Below, piece by piece: positions 42,844 through 53,593 of a stretch of 64,000 bases of DNA. The translations under genes were made by a program, and so were the position numbers. Position 1 is the first letter of the stretch; each line of letters opens with the position of its first letter. The DNA lies in contig CM030368.1 in the NCBI GenBank assembly GCA_017893485.1, forward strand, positions 113,292,220 through 113,356,219, read 5' to 3'. The DNA comes from Hemerocallis citrina. Its lineage: Eukaryota; Streptophyta; Magnoliopsida; Asparagales; Asphodelaceae. The notes beneath the pieces are model-generated. The model saw only the letters and a list, made by a program, of their open reading frames with translations. It was not told the origin of the DNA and made no database searches.

Positions 42844-44430
42844 TTAGGCCTGGGCCTTGATCGCGGTCCGAGGCTGATAGGTTATATCATGCTGGCTCAG
42901 CTCGATTGACCACTTCATAAGGCGACCCGAGGTCTCTGGCTTGTGGAGGACTTGCTTCATCGGTTGGTCGGTAAGGACGACAACCGAGTGGGACTGAAAA
43001 TACGGACGAAGCTTTCTTGCGGCCATCACCAGGGCGTAAGCCATCTTTTCTGTTCTCGGATAGCGGAGCTCGGCATCCCAAAGTACCTTGCTCACGTAGT
43101 AAATGGGCTTTTGAGCCCGGTCTTCTTCCCTTACAAAAACGGCACTGAGGGTCTGCTCGGAGGCTGCCAGATAGAGGTAGAGGGATTCACCAGGGATTGG
43201 TTTGCTGAGGAGAGGGGGATTGACGAGGTAAGCCTTGAGCTGGTCGAAGGACTCCTGTTGCTGTTGACCCCATTCAAAACCTTTAGCCCCCCTGAGGGCT
43301 TTGAAGAAGGGGAGGCATTTCTCCCCGGACTTCGAGAGAAAGCACCCTATGGCGGCTAGGCGGCCTGTTAGCCTCTGAACTTCTTTAACATTCTTGGGAG
43401 GGGCCATGTCTAGTATGGCCTTGATTTTCTCAAGGTTAGCTTCAATTCCTCGTTGGCTGACCATGAAGTCGAGGAACTTCCCTGACGAGACTCCGAACGC
43501 ACACTTGTTCGGATTGAGTCTCATGTTATGCTTTCTCAGAACATCAAATGTCTCCTGGAGGTCGGTTACATGATCGGCACCTCGGATGCTTTTTACAAGC
43601 ATGTCGTCGACATATACCTCCATATTATGGCCGATTTGAGCTTGGAAAACCTTGTTGACGAGGCGTTGGTATGTGGTGCCAGCATTTTCCAAACCGAAGG
43701 GCATGACCCTGTAACAATGGAGGCCCTGATCGGTCACAAATGAGGTCTTTGGGATATCCGGGGGGAACATCCGAATTTGATTGTAGCCTGAGAAGGCGTC
43801 CATGAAGCTGAGGAGTTCATGACCCAAGGTGGCATCAATCAAAGTGTCAATACTTGGAAGAGGGAAAGGGTCCTTGGGGCAAGCTTTGTTGAGATCGGTG
43901 AAATCGATACAAATCCACCAAGTTCCATTGGACTTCTTCACCATTACTACATTTGACAACCACTCGGGATAGTTTACCTCTTGTATGAACCGGGCCTTTA
44001 AGAGCTTATCCACCTCCTCTTTTATAGCTAGTTGGCGTTCGGGGGCGAACTTGTGCCTCTTCTGCTGGACCGGTTTGGACCCCGGGGCAACACTGAGGTG
44101 GTGGACTAAGAGCTCTTCGGAAATGCCGGGCATGTCTGCAGCTGACCAAGCAAAGAGGTCTTGATTCCTTCGGATACACTGGACTATGTCGGAGCATAGG
44201 GCGGATGGGAGGGTCTTGCTAACAAAGAACTTTCGGCTTGGGTCCTGCTCAGAGAAGAGCACTTCCTCCAACTCATCCACCGGTTCGGACGTTGGTCGGG
44301 CGACATCCTGGGGAATTTCCAGAGTTTCTAGGGAGAGGACTGGACCGAGGGTAGAGGTCATGTAGCACTTACGGGCTGTCTCTTGATTGCCCCTGACTTC
44401 CCCTACTCCGGCCCGGGTGGGGAACTTCAT
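42844..44430 (-). pseudogene. Reverse transcriptase and RNase H of Tat element 2
   Basis: 528-residue open segment. Reverse transcriptase covers about residues 110-340 with D211 (SFMDAFSGYNQ) and the YVDD box at 273-276. RNase H follows from about 400 (RKLRPYFQSHSVVVLTDQPM, GRLMKWSIELSQHDI). It ends at TAA after KAQA, where related proteins continue into a linker, so this is a nonsense mutation rather than the natural end. Same frame as the protease segment upstream (stop TGA 44479) and the second RNase H downstream. It copies the element RNA into DNA; catalytic residues are intact but the polyprotein is not. Confidence 0.93.
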
Positions 44431-44478
44431 CTTGAGATGGTATGCCGATGAAACGACTTCTAGAGCTGCCAGGCCGGG

Positions 44479-45033
44479 TCAGCCTAGGATGACATTGTAA
44501 GCTGCGGGGACATCTACAACCATAAAATCCATCGCCTCCGTTCGGGTAGTAGGAGTTTTGCCAACGGTTACGTCGAGGGTGATCACCCCTTCAATAGTCA
44601 CTGGCACTCCCGTGAACCCATGGAGCGTGTAGCCGGCGGGCTTGAGTCTATCTCGGGAGAGTTTGAGGCCCTTGAAAGCGGCGAGGAAGAGGATGTTAAC
44701 GGAGCTGCCATTGTCCACTAGGATCCTCTCCACTTTGAAGTTTGTCATGTGGAGGTTGATGACGAGTGCGTCACAGTGAGGGGTTCGGACGCCTTCAAGA
44801 TCTTCGTCTGAGAATGTGACGGGCACTCCGAGGCCTTTAGGAGGAGGGGTGGCGCGAACCGAATTGACTTCTCTTATAAATGCCTTTCTAGAGGAGTTTG
44901 AGGAGCCTCCCATTGGGCCCCCATGAATGAGGTGTAGGACACGCTCCTCTTCGAAGTCGGGTGTTTCATCACGTTCCGGACGCTTATTAGCCCCCCGATG
45001 CAGGGGAGGAAGGTCGGCTCGGTCCTTCCTCAC
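44479..45033 (-). pseudogene. Aspartic protease of Tat element 2
   Basis: Pepsin-like retroelement protease with active-site segment VERILVDNGSSVNIL (D-N-G in place of the common D-T-G/D-S-G; D-N-G is frequent in Tat proteins) and the second conserved patch AYNVILG. It ends in TGA directly after NVILG, where the family has Arg: CGA to TGA, a CpG transition. The N-terminal part, RADLPPLHRG, connects to the zinc-knuckle region of gag. Confidence 0.88.
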
Positions 45034-46760
45034 GAATCTGGTCAGCTGCCCACTCTGGATGAGGGCTTCTATCTCATTCTTTAAGGCCCGACAATCATTG
45101 GTGTCGTGGCCATGGTCCCGGTGATAGCGGCACCACTTTTCTTTATCCTCTTTTTGCCGGGGATGTTCATTTTTGGTGCAGGAGGTATCACCCCCTCTTT
45201 CTCAACTTCCATGAGAATTGTGGAGATATTGGCGTTAAGGGGAGTAAAATTTTCAAATCTGGGGGGAGGTCGGCGCTGGCCGCCATTATCCTTCTGAAGC
45301 TTCTTGGCCCCTTCCTCTTGTGTTCATTTTCTCTTAAACCCGGAGGAAGACCCCTCCAAGTTGGGGCGGTGCTCAGCTTCTTCGGTCCGAATATACTTTT
45401 CGCTCCTAAGAAGGAGGTCGGCGAAATTATGTAGGGGCTTCTTGGCAAGGGAGGAGCGAAGGCTAAAGTTGAGGACGTTCGATTGGAAGGCGGCCGCTGC
45501 AACAGGCTGATCAAGGGAAGCGATGGATCTCACTTCTGTAGTGAACCTCCTCACATAGTCTCTCAACTTCTCTCCCTTCTCCTGGCGGAGCTGGAGTAAC
45601 GAGATGTTGGTCTTCTCCGTGCATCTGCTACTCACAAAGTGAGTGATGAAGAGGGTCTCGAATTGCTCGAAGGAGAATATAGAAGACGGGGCGAGGCGGG
45701 AGTACCACTCCCGAGCCGAACCCTTGAGAGTTGCGGGGAAGGTTTTATAGAGCAGAGCATCAGAAGCTTGATGGATGAGCATTAGGGTCTTGAAGCTATC
45801 GATGTGATTGACGGGGTCAGTCTCCCCGGAGTAGGTCTCAAATTGAGGAGGCTTGAAGCCGATTGGTACGGGTGCATCCATTATGGTTCGGGAAAAAGGC
45901 GGTCTGCTAGGACGAAGGGTCCTTCCTCTACGCTCTTCTTCTTGGTCTAACTGACCCAAGCGCCTCTCCATCTCATGGAGACGGCGGTAGACTGCGTCAT
46001 CCCTTCGACAGTAATCTGGGGAGCCTCTAGACTCTTCTTCGTACGAGGGAGAACGGGGGCTACGACGACGGTAGCTCCTGGAGCGGCGAAGACTTGGGAT
46101 GTAGCGGGGGTTGTTAGGATCTTGCGGAGGAGTTAGGGACCGTTGGCGTGCACTTCGGATCTGAGGAGTGGGAATCCTTGGGGCATTGGTGTTATTGGGA
46201 CGGAGGTTGAGAGCTTGTAGGACAGTTGCCTGGAACTACTGGAACACGGCACAGGTGATGGGTGCCTCATTGTTCCTAGGATGTTGCCGACCGGTGGGGG
46301 AATGTAGCCTTCTTCTGTGATGCTCGGGGGACTCTCTCCGCCCCCATCGGATAGGGGACCTTCTCTAGTCTCGGCGATGAGGGGATCGCTCATCCGGACG
46401 TTGTTGGCGGGAGGCTCCCTCTTGGGCCCGCTTTTCATCCAGACGGTGGCGAAGATCCACATCTTTGGGCCGATTAGGAACTTTTTGTTGGAAGTCAGAA
46501 GCTCGAGGATTGTGAGAGGCCATAGAGTCCGTAGAGGCATTGTGGATTGAGACATGGTCCTGGTGGAGAGGTTGTTTCTGCGGGTTGGGCCCCTTAGGAG
46601 GTGGTTGATTCTGAGGAGGATGCATGTCCTGTTGGAGTGGGTCTTCCGCGAGAGGAGGGAGTTGCCCCTGCTGCGGAGCGGGCTGGATGGGAATTTCTTG
46701 TTGCTGATCGAGGTTGGGTCCTCGGTTGGACCCCCTGGATCTTACCTTCCTAGGAGGCAT
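45034..46760 (-). pseudogene. Gag of Tat element 2
   Basis: Starts at ATG 46760 (MPPRKVRSRGSNRGPN), 50 bp inside the PBS on the minus strand. The N-terminus is rich in Pro, Gln and Arg and stops at 46365. The same frame reopens upstream of 45971 (RRLHEMERRLGQLDQEEER) and contains the Retrotrans_gag domain: FETYSGETDPVNHIDSFKTL, LKGSAREWYSRLAPSSI and LRQEKGEKLRDYVRRF. It stops at 45324. In another frame the zinc-knuckle-like CRYHRDHGHDTNDCRALK follows at about 45070-45150 and runs on into the protease. Gag forms the virus-like particle. At least one nonsense mutation and one frameshift break it. Confidence 0.88.
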
Positions 46761-46810
46761 GGCAGGAGAAGATCTGTTTCACGGGAAGAGGGTAGGCAGC
46801 TATTCGTTAG

Positions 46811-46830
46811 CTTCCCACAGACGGCGCCAA
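46811..46830 (-). other. Primer-binding site of Tat element 2
   Basis: The minus strand reads TTGGCGCCGTCTGTGGGAAG two bases inside the 5' LTR. The first nine bases after the T (TGGCGCCGT) match the 3' end of plant tRNA-Asp; the rest does not match well. The form TGGCGCCGTCTGTGGG is usual for Tat elements. Confidence 0.75.
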
Positions 46831-46832
46831 TC

Positions 46833-47429
46833 TGTTGCCACTAAATTTGGTGTGGGGGCAAACAGATGGAATTTGTGGATTCTTGGGAAACTTTGAATAG
46901 AAAACCTCTTTACCTGTTCAGCTGGAGTTTGATCGTCGCTCCCGCCGTACACCTGCAAAAAGTGCGAGACACCGCGGTTGTTCTCGGCGACGCACCCTCC
47001 GACGCTCAAGTCAGTAATCAGAAGTGATTATGAGAGAGCGTAAAACTGGAAAAAGATTGATTACCTCTTAATGGAGATGAGTGGGGGGGTATTTATAGGC
47101 GTCTTAGGGGATCAAATTAGGCATGTAATTCCTGTGTATAGATAAGGAACGTAATTCCTAATTCGCAGTGCAAGGATAGATATGAATCGGGGCCGTTGAT
47201 TAGGATTAATCAGAAACCCTAATTCTATCCTAATGGACCGGGTTCGCTGCGGATTGAAACCCGCACCCAGTCGGGGTGGACCCGTTCGTGGGTTATTGGA
47301 TATTTGAGGGAGAGATCCAGTACCCGCTTCAGGACCAACAATAGGTAAAATTACCATTTTACCCTTAAGCTTTAAGATTCGTTCCTGATTTGGACGGTTC
47401 TGATTTAACCCCATTTTTTAGCCATATCA
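46833..47429 (-). repeat. 5' LTR of Tat element 2
   Basis: 597 bp, TGTTGCCAC to CCATATCA on the + strand. It differs from the 3' LTR at about 24 positions, including one G indel. Confidence 0.93.
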
Positions 47430-48870
47430 GAAAGAGAAGTACTTCCTCGTCCGAGCTCCCGAGCCATGGGTGATCCTGACGGTGTGGTCGAGGGACGGCC
47501 TTCCGAAGTGGGCGAAGAAAGAGCCCGTGCTCAGCAACGAGGAGGCAGAAATCATGGAGAAGTTGATCGGGCTTCCGACCCTCAGTTGGAAAGACATCAT
47601 CGAGGAGGCATTATTTCGAGGGGGTCTCAGTCCGATCGACCCTAGCACGCTTCTCTATTCTTATTTTGTCTTTGAGGTTTGGAAAATTTTTCTAACTTTT
47701 TCCACTCAGTTTGTGCAGAATCTCCCGGCATGGACTACAAAGGTCTGATGGCTAAGGCCCGAGCGGCTAAGGAGCATGAGGTGAGGAAGAGAAAGAAGAC
47801 CGTATCTGGGCCCCAAGGCAGCCGAGCGCCCAAGATCCCCTCGGTCTCTCCGACCCTCGAGCGGCAGGTCGTCGAGGCTCCTCTGGTGGAGCCCAATCAA
47901 GGCCTCGTGGTGCTGTCCGCCCCACCTACCTCGGATGCGCCGACCCCAACGGCACGAACAGATGCCCCAGGGTCTTCCGGCAGAGCGTTCAACATTAGCG
48001 CAGTGCTGGCTCTCGATGTTCCACCCTTCACTACCAAGGCGGAGGCAATCCTGACCAAGGAGCACAAGCGCATCTTCGTCCCTGACTGGCGTGTGATGAA
48101 GGTCGACGGGTTCTTAGGGGACGGTAACATTTGCATGCAGGCGGTGAAGCACCTGCCGACCTCAAAAGACCGAGCGGCGCTCAAGGCGTCGAAGTTGGTG
48201 ATGCCGCGATGCAGATTGCTCGGAACACCATGTCTGTAAGTAGTAGAGGACTTTCTTCAAATTTTTCTAATTTTTTGTGCTCGTGCTTGACTGCTTCTTG
48301 TATGGCTTATTGACCCTCTACCACTTCAATTATTTGCTCGAGGAGTTTGCGAGTAAGGAAAAGGAGATGACCGTTCTGAACGATCGGGAACGGTCGAAGC
48401 GGTCTAAGGCAGTGAAGCAGCTGGAGGCCGAACAGTTGCATTCCGCTTCGCTCGAGGCCGAAGTTGCCGACCTGAAGGCTCAGCTCGCCGAGGCCTCCAA
48501 GGTCGAGACCCTAGAAAAGGAGGCGGCTCGACTCGAAGGGGAGCTGTCTAAGGCCCTAAAGGCGTCAGAGGAGGCCCTGAGCAATCACGCGTCGAAGGTG
48601 GCGGCCGCAGAGAAGGCAGTTCGGGACGAGGCCGAGGCTCACATGTTGACCAACATGGAGGAAGCGTACGGCCGAGCGCTGAAGCATATCGTCGCTCGGA
48701 ACCCCGAATTCGACGTCTTGTCCTACTACTTCTACGACCCCGTAGAGGGTGAGGATGAGCTGCCCCTGGCCGAGCTCGCTCCGAGGCCGGAGGGCGAAGA
48801 CTCCGAAGGCGAGGGTGGTGCCGAGGGTGCGATTGTAGCTGTACCGAGCGATGATGAGGTCCACCCCTGA
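47430..48870 (+). pseudogene. Antisense PF04195/coiled-coil gene, copy A, rest of exon 1 to exon 3
   Basis: Continues exactly where the exon at 23185 was cut (duplicated GAAAG, then KYFLVRAPEPW). Exon 1 ends at 47644. Intron 1 (47645-47718) starts GC instead of GT. Exon 2 is 47719-48235, with MDYKGLMAKARAAKEHEVRK and VPDWRVMKVDGFLGDGNICM, and a frameshift near 48190. Exon 3 is 48313-48870 with the coiled coil (ERSKRSKAVKQLEAEQLHS) and ARNPEFDVLSYYFYDPVEGE. Its acceptor AG has become TG at 48311-48312. With the three upstream stops this copy is dead. The protein is otherwise collinear with copy B. Confidence 0.87.
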
Positions 48871-49093
48871 CTTTGTCGCCTCTTCTCATTTTCTTGTTCT
48901 CTTTTTTTTTTCTTTTTTCTTTTGTAATGCCTAACTGCGGACTGGCCACCGCTTTTTGTAGCTCTTGGACATTTAATGAAATGGTTTCTTTTTGGCTGAA
49001 TATTACAAAGTTTCGCAAAGTTGTTCAACTCTTTTTGCTCGGATTGTGTCTTTAAGTCTTGAAGACTTCTTTTGATATTCCTCAACTTTTCAG
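48871..49093 (+). other. Spacer/intron before the second coiled-coil frame, copy A
   Basis: T-rich sequence with CTAACTGCGGACTGGCCACCG, conserved with 28006-28221 of copy B, and ending in a pyrimidine tract plus CAG at 49091-49093. Confidence 0.5.
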
Positions 49094-49589
49094 GTCGAGT
49101 TGGGCCCGATCACTGAGATCTCCCATCTTCGTACTGAGCTGAAGAAAATGAAGCGGGATCTGTCTCGCAATCGGGATAAAGCGTTTTACGACTTCTTGAA
49201 ATTGGAGGATATCAAAGCAACTGCCTTCGCGAGTTGAGGGAACTGCGGAAGCAACCTCAACAGACTCGTCTTGAAGGTGAGATAGAGTTGCTCCGTAAGG
49301 AGCTCTTCGATGTCGACTAAAAGAATTGTGAACTACTGGCGGAGGTTCGTCATTTAGAGGTAACGGTGAAAGAACATTCGGCGGAGGAAGAGGAGTTAGC
49401 TTCGAGGGTGGGGAAGTTGATGTCCGAGCACGATGAGTTGACGGCCAGAATTGACAAACTGAGGAGGATCACCATCGACAGGGGTATCGAAGTGACTCAT
49501 TTCCGTCATATTGTGGCCGACAGTACTAACGTTGCAGGCTCGTCTAAACTTCCTCGTCTCAAAGTATCGGCGGAGAGCGATATTCTGAG
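49094..49589 (+). pseudogene. Second antisense coiled-coil frame, copy A, 5' part
   Basis: Starts after TTTTCAG with VELGPITEISHLRTELK. A frameshift lies near 49220, and a TAA at 49318 replaces a codon present in copy B. It continues as KEHSAEEEELASRVGKLMSE and stops at the insertion point of element 3 (CTGAG, 49585-49589). The remainder is at 61377-61710. Confidence 0.8.
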
Positions 49590-49641
49590 TGTAATGCCCC
49601 GATTTTCATTTATGAAAATTATTTATTTTGCACGTAGTGTG

Positions 49642-49963
49642 CACGTGCAATATTTTGGTAATATTAAATGTTATGATTATTTTCTTCATGATGGGTATTT
49701 GTATATATATATGTGCTCTTTAATTATTTTTAAGTAAAGGCCTTTTTCAAATAAACGTAAGCCTTTCTTTTTAAAGCCCAAATTGAATTTATTTATTTTC
49801 TTTTTATAATTATTATTTTAGCCCAAAAACTAAAGCCCATACGCTATTTTATTTTTAAATACAACTTGTAATGTAGAATACATTTTAAAGATTATTTTTA
49901 TGTAAAATATAATGTACAAATTTTTGGAGGCAAATGCTTGCACGTGCATTGCACGTACACGTG
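49642..49963 (+). promoter_or_regulatory. Cluster of CACGTG (G-box) palindromes in the LTR
   Basis: CACGTG at 49642-49647, 49941-49946 and 49958-49963, with further GCACGTA sites beside them, within about 200-500 bp upstream of the TATA box. G-boxes bind bZIP and bHLH factors in plants. The 3' LTR keeps the cluster (about 58123-58450). Confidence 0.5.
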
Positions 49964-50146
49964 CAAACTGCACTTCCCAAGCATGGCCGGTTTTGGAGCT
50001 TTGGAGGGAAATCAAAATTTTCAAGTGGAGTCATGGTGGTGGTGGTTACTTGATCATGGGTGGTTAGTGTAACTCCTCCTTAAATCTTAGCCATTTGCTT
50101 CTAACTCCTACTTCAATCTTAGCCATCCATTTCCCTAGATTTTTAG

Positions 50147-50152
50147 TATAAA
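50147..50152 (+). promoter_or_regulatory. TATA box of the element 3 LTR
   Basis: TATAAA in the context TTTTTAGTATAAACCCCC, about 560 bp into the LTR; conserved in the 3' LTR at about 58631. Confidence 0.5.
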
Positions 50153-51083
50153 CCCCCCCACCCCTAGCCTAGTTATTCTTGTGCTTATTATTTCCTCCAA
50201 ACCTATAGTCTAAAATACATTATTTAGTAGTATTCAAGTGAGTAAAAGATTGAGAGATTGTGTGGGGATTGTGCTTGCATCAATCAAGAAGGGGAGGCCG
50301 GCATCATCAAGGGAATGAGCTATCGGTTTTGGTGTGCTTGGAGGCTCGAGTGCGCGCATTTAGGAGGAGGATCGTTCGTTTGCAAGGACATTCGTTTAGG
50401 AGTTGCTAGTTGTTTTTCTCTCCAACTAAGGTGGGTAAATTTTCCCTATTTCTAAGTAAGAATGCATGCTAGATTTGAATGAAAAAATGATGCATGAAAA
50501 AGATTAATAAGAGTACACATTTAATTGGAAAAATGATATGTAAATTGATTGAAATGTTGATGTGCAAATGTATGTGGTTCTATTATTAAAATTCAAGTTG
50601 TGTGCGACATGATTATGGCTATGGAGTGTGTAAAGAAAACTTCGTTATTAGCACTAAGAATTATATGCAAGAGTTAGTAGTTTGGCAATATTGCTTTGTG
50701 TGCTTAAATGGACTTTTTATGATAATGTTGTGATGAATGAATTAAGATATAGTTTGTATGTTGTGAAATGAATAAACACAGAAAATCGATGTAGAGAGTA
50801 GTGAAATTAAAATGTCGAAAAGAAAAAGAAATGTGTTCGTAGTAGTATATAATTCTAACCTAATTGTATGGTAGAAATGTGTTAATTATTGGGAAATACA
50901 TATTTAATTATTGGAAAAATTATTTTTATGTACTGGAGTATAATTCATGACAGGAATGATTAATCTGGAATTTTTACAGTATGTTAGTAAGAGCAATTTG
51001 AAATGAAAATTTGATGAATATCGAAATGTTTTTACTAAACAGAGAGGGTCATTTTATTTTGAAATTCGAATTACACTATGACA

Positions 51084-51330
51084 ACCCGAGCCTATAGCTC
51101 GAGTGGTCGGATCGCTTTTAATTGGTACAGTATATGCGGGGGTTTCTCCGAGGTTGAGGGATCGAATCCCGTTGATACCATATATTTTGTTTCGAACTTT
51201 TAAAATAATCAGTTTCGGCCGAGAGCACTTAATGCTCACAGCCTCTCTTCTAACGCGTGCAGCACTCGGCCTAGTGGCCTGTGTTGGTTTACCTGTGGTC
51301 GCTGGTTCGACTCTTGGTCTCGGCTGTTGA
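51084..51330 (+). repeat. Two tRNA/SINE-like segments within the LTR
   Basis: First segment: box-A-like TAGCTCGAGTGGTCGGA at 51095-51111 and box-B-like GGATCGAATCC at about 51159-51169. Second: CTCGGCCTAGTGGCCTG near 51264-51281 and GGTTCGACTCT at 51304-51314. The spacing within each pair is tRNA-like (about 35-60 bp). The same pair is in the 3' LTR at about 59568-59814. No full cloverleaf is evident, so this is at most a tRNA-derived remnant. Confidence 0.4.
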
Positions 51331-52871
51331 TTATGTTGTGGGAAAAATAATTTTTTTGGGTGTTTTAATGATTAAAAAAAATATGGAAAAAATATGATTA
51401 TTATCCTAAAATTATGTGGGACTTGGGAAAAATAGTTTGAGAATTATTTGCATGACGTGGAGTATGTTTAGAGAATAAAAGTATAATTTAGAACTATAAG
51501 TTCTATACTTGCATTTTATAAAAGTTGTACTTTGCAAAAGACTTAAATGGAATGTTAGAAAAGAATGATGTGAAGTGATGTGAATTATTCTCATTGGAGA
51601 ATAGTGCGACAAATTATGAAGTGTAAATGTCCAGCTTTAATTGAATAACTAGTGATGTGGTTTCTTTAATGCGAAAATAACATTTCATGAGTACATGATG
51701 AATAGTTGAATTTCATGTATAATTATGGACTATTGAAAAATTTAGAAATCATGATTGGAAAAGAGAAATATTTTTTGAGTATGACAACTCAACATGTGAA
51801 TTTATGAATTGAAATTGAAAATTAGAGTATAGCCAAAACTCACACCGGCAAGTGAAAAATGATAAATTGTGATTTTTGACATTGAAAAGACCAGGTTTAG
51901 GTCATTATGAAATGAAAGAAATAAGACCGGTAGTAGTGAGAGGGCTAACTCTAGAGCTTTGATTTTGGTCATGATTTCATTAAAATTAAGGATTAGTTAC
52001 ATAGTGAAGAGGTGATGAAAGTAAGAGAAAAACATTGAGTATGAGGGCCATTGGATTGTCGGTGAGAGCGTATCCCAGGATGTCCCATGATGAGTCATGA
52101 TAGGGCGTGGATACTGCTCCAGAGTACCGTCCCGGTGGCGACGCTCGTGGGGTGTTTGAAGACTGCGGGTGATGTCATGTCTATGGTAGGAGCTGAATTA
52201 CCACAGGATGCCTGCATGATGAGTCATGTGTCAGTGCATTGGGATTCCCTCCAGGGCCCCTAAACATAAGTTCGTATGTCAGAAAACATCTAGGATACTT
52301 ACCGTAGTTACAGTAGTAGATTAAGTCATGAAGAGGGATTGAACCCTACAAAGATGAAGAACGATTAAGGGCTTGCCCTCGGACCTATGTAGTATGGGAT
52401 GCATAGAATCCGAACAAGTGCGCATTAGTGTCATATAATTTAAATAATTGCTTTAAGGACTAAGTGCACAATCACAACACGACATCAATAGGGTAGTCCC
52501 TTTAGTTTGATATGTGACAAGTTTGTGTTGCTAAATATGAAAAATGAGTTATACTATTTCCGGCATAGAGAGGATGGTCGTGTATATTGTTCGTCGGTTG
52601 AATAAACTGACGTACCCACAGTTTCGTATGCAGGGAATGACATGATAAAGGTTAAAGAGGAACAGATGCTTAAAGATTATTCAAGTTGTTGTACATTCAT
52701 TTAAATGTTGTAATTTTACTTCCGATGTGCAGTGTAAATTATAAAGTTTCATGTAAACTATGATGTAAATTGAAAAGTTTTAATTTAATTGTAAAATTGT
52801 ACTAAATGAAGTGGAAAGATCCTGTATAACTCTCGAATTCAGTTGTATTTGGGATTCGGGGCGTTACAGAG

Positions 52872-52884
52872 TGGTATCAGAGCC
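52872..52884 (+). other. Primer-binding site of element 3 (tRNA-iMet)
   Basis: TGGTATCAGAGCC three bases after the 5' LTR, the standard plant initiator-Met tRNA complement. Confidence 0.92.
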
Positions 52885-53027
52885 ACGCTTCACACTTCTA
52901 CAAATTTATAAGGAACGACACCCTAGAAGTGGACATTAGAGTGTGTGTTTGAGTCTAGAGATTTAAATGTAAGTGACTTACATTTCTGTTGCTCTTTGAC
53001 TTATGCTTCTTCCCCTCTATTTCTAGG

Positions 53028-53448
53028 ATGGCTGATCACTTCGACCCTGCTGGAGACGATGACTGGCATATCATCGAGGAAGAGTACAATCCTGGACAAG
53101 CAGATTCCGAGGAAGAGTACTACCCAGGGCAAGCTGATTCTGACGGAGAAGAATGGCCTGAATTCCGAGAGATTATCCCACCTCCGGATTCATCTGATGA
53201 CTCTTCTGACGAAGAAGAAGAACCAGTTCCAAATAGTCTTGTGACTTCTCTTCAGAGGCAGGTAGAAACACTGCGAGAGAGAGAGATTATTGGAGGCTCA
53301 ATTGGCTAAGCGTAAGGACGACTTTTCAGTTCTCAGTCATCGTGTATGGGAACTCGAGAAGAGGAAGAATCTGACCGATGTGCTGAAGGATAAAGTTGAT
53401 GAACTACGGGGAGAACTTCGAGAAGCGAAGAGGAACCGTAGGAGTTAG
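53028..53448 (+). pseudogene. Extra acidic, coiled-coil leader ORF before gag (element 3)
   Basis: The ATG at 53028 follows a splice-acceptor-like CTATTTCTAG. The frame encodes MADHFDPAGDDDWHIIEEEY, two copies of an EEYxPGQADS repeat, an acidic Ser/Asp/Glu stretch and a helical part (SLQRQVETLRERE). A slip in the GAGAGAGA run near 53275-53285 shifts the frame. In the next frame it continues as LAKRKDDFSVLSHRVWELEK and a Lys/Glu-rich helix, ending at TAG 53446. I do not know the family. Its place between PBS and gag, with acceptor-like sequences before it and before gag (TGCATCAG), suggests a spliced or separately translated product of the element. Confidence 0.5.
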
Positions 53449-53593
53449 ACTGTTGTAGCTTCTACTATTTTCATTCTGATGTCAAGAAATGTTTTTCAAT
53501 TCGAATGTATAAAGTTTGGAATTCAATGAAATGCAAGTTGATTTAAAATTCATGTTTTATACTTCGAATTTAATGGATCTTTTGCATCAGAAT

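Larger units (their letters stand above)
23186..47429 (-). mobile_element. Ty3/gypsy Tat-lineage element 2, complete with both LTRs, minus strand
   Basis: Two ~597-bp LTRs (23186-23781 and 46833-47429) flanked by a perfect 5-bp duplication GAAAG (23181-23185, 47430-47434). On the minus strand: PBS, gag, protease, reverse transcriptase, RNase H, a second RNase H and integrase. Beyond pol lie a 6.3-kb satellite and an antisense gene on the + strand. The dual RNase H places it in the Tat lineage. Its LTRs differ at about 24 of 597 positions by eye (~4%). It is non-autonomous now because gag-pol has several stops and a 5.3-kb solo LTR sits in the second RNase H. Size without that insertion is about 18.9 kb. 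Confidence 0.93.
49590..52868 (+). repeat. 5' LTR of element 3
   Basis: 3279 bp, TGTAATGCCCCG to GGGGCGTTACA. The 3' LTR starts TGTTTTAATGCCCC, so this copy has a 3-bp difference at its very start. Open frames inside (e.g. 51103-51330) occur in both LTRs and are not supported as genes. Confidence 0.94.

Noticed and set aside
51095..51170. Functional tRNA gene
   Set aside because: Box-like motifs exist, but I cannot draw a full cloverleaf with acceptor and anticodon stems.
51103..51330. 75-codon frame present in both LTRs of element 3 (also 59587-59814)
   Set aside because: Conserved only because the LTRs are duplicates; it overlaps the tRNA-like segments and resembles no protein.
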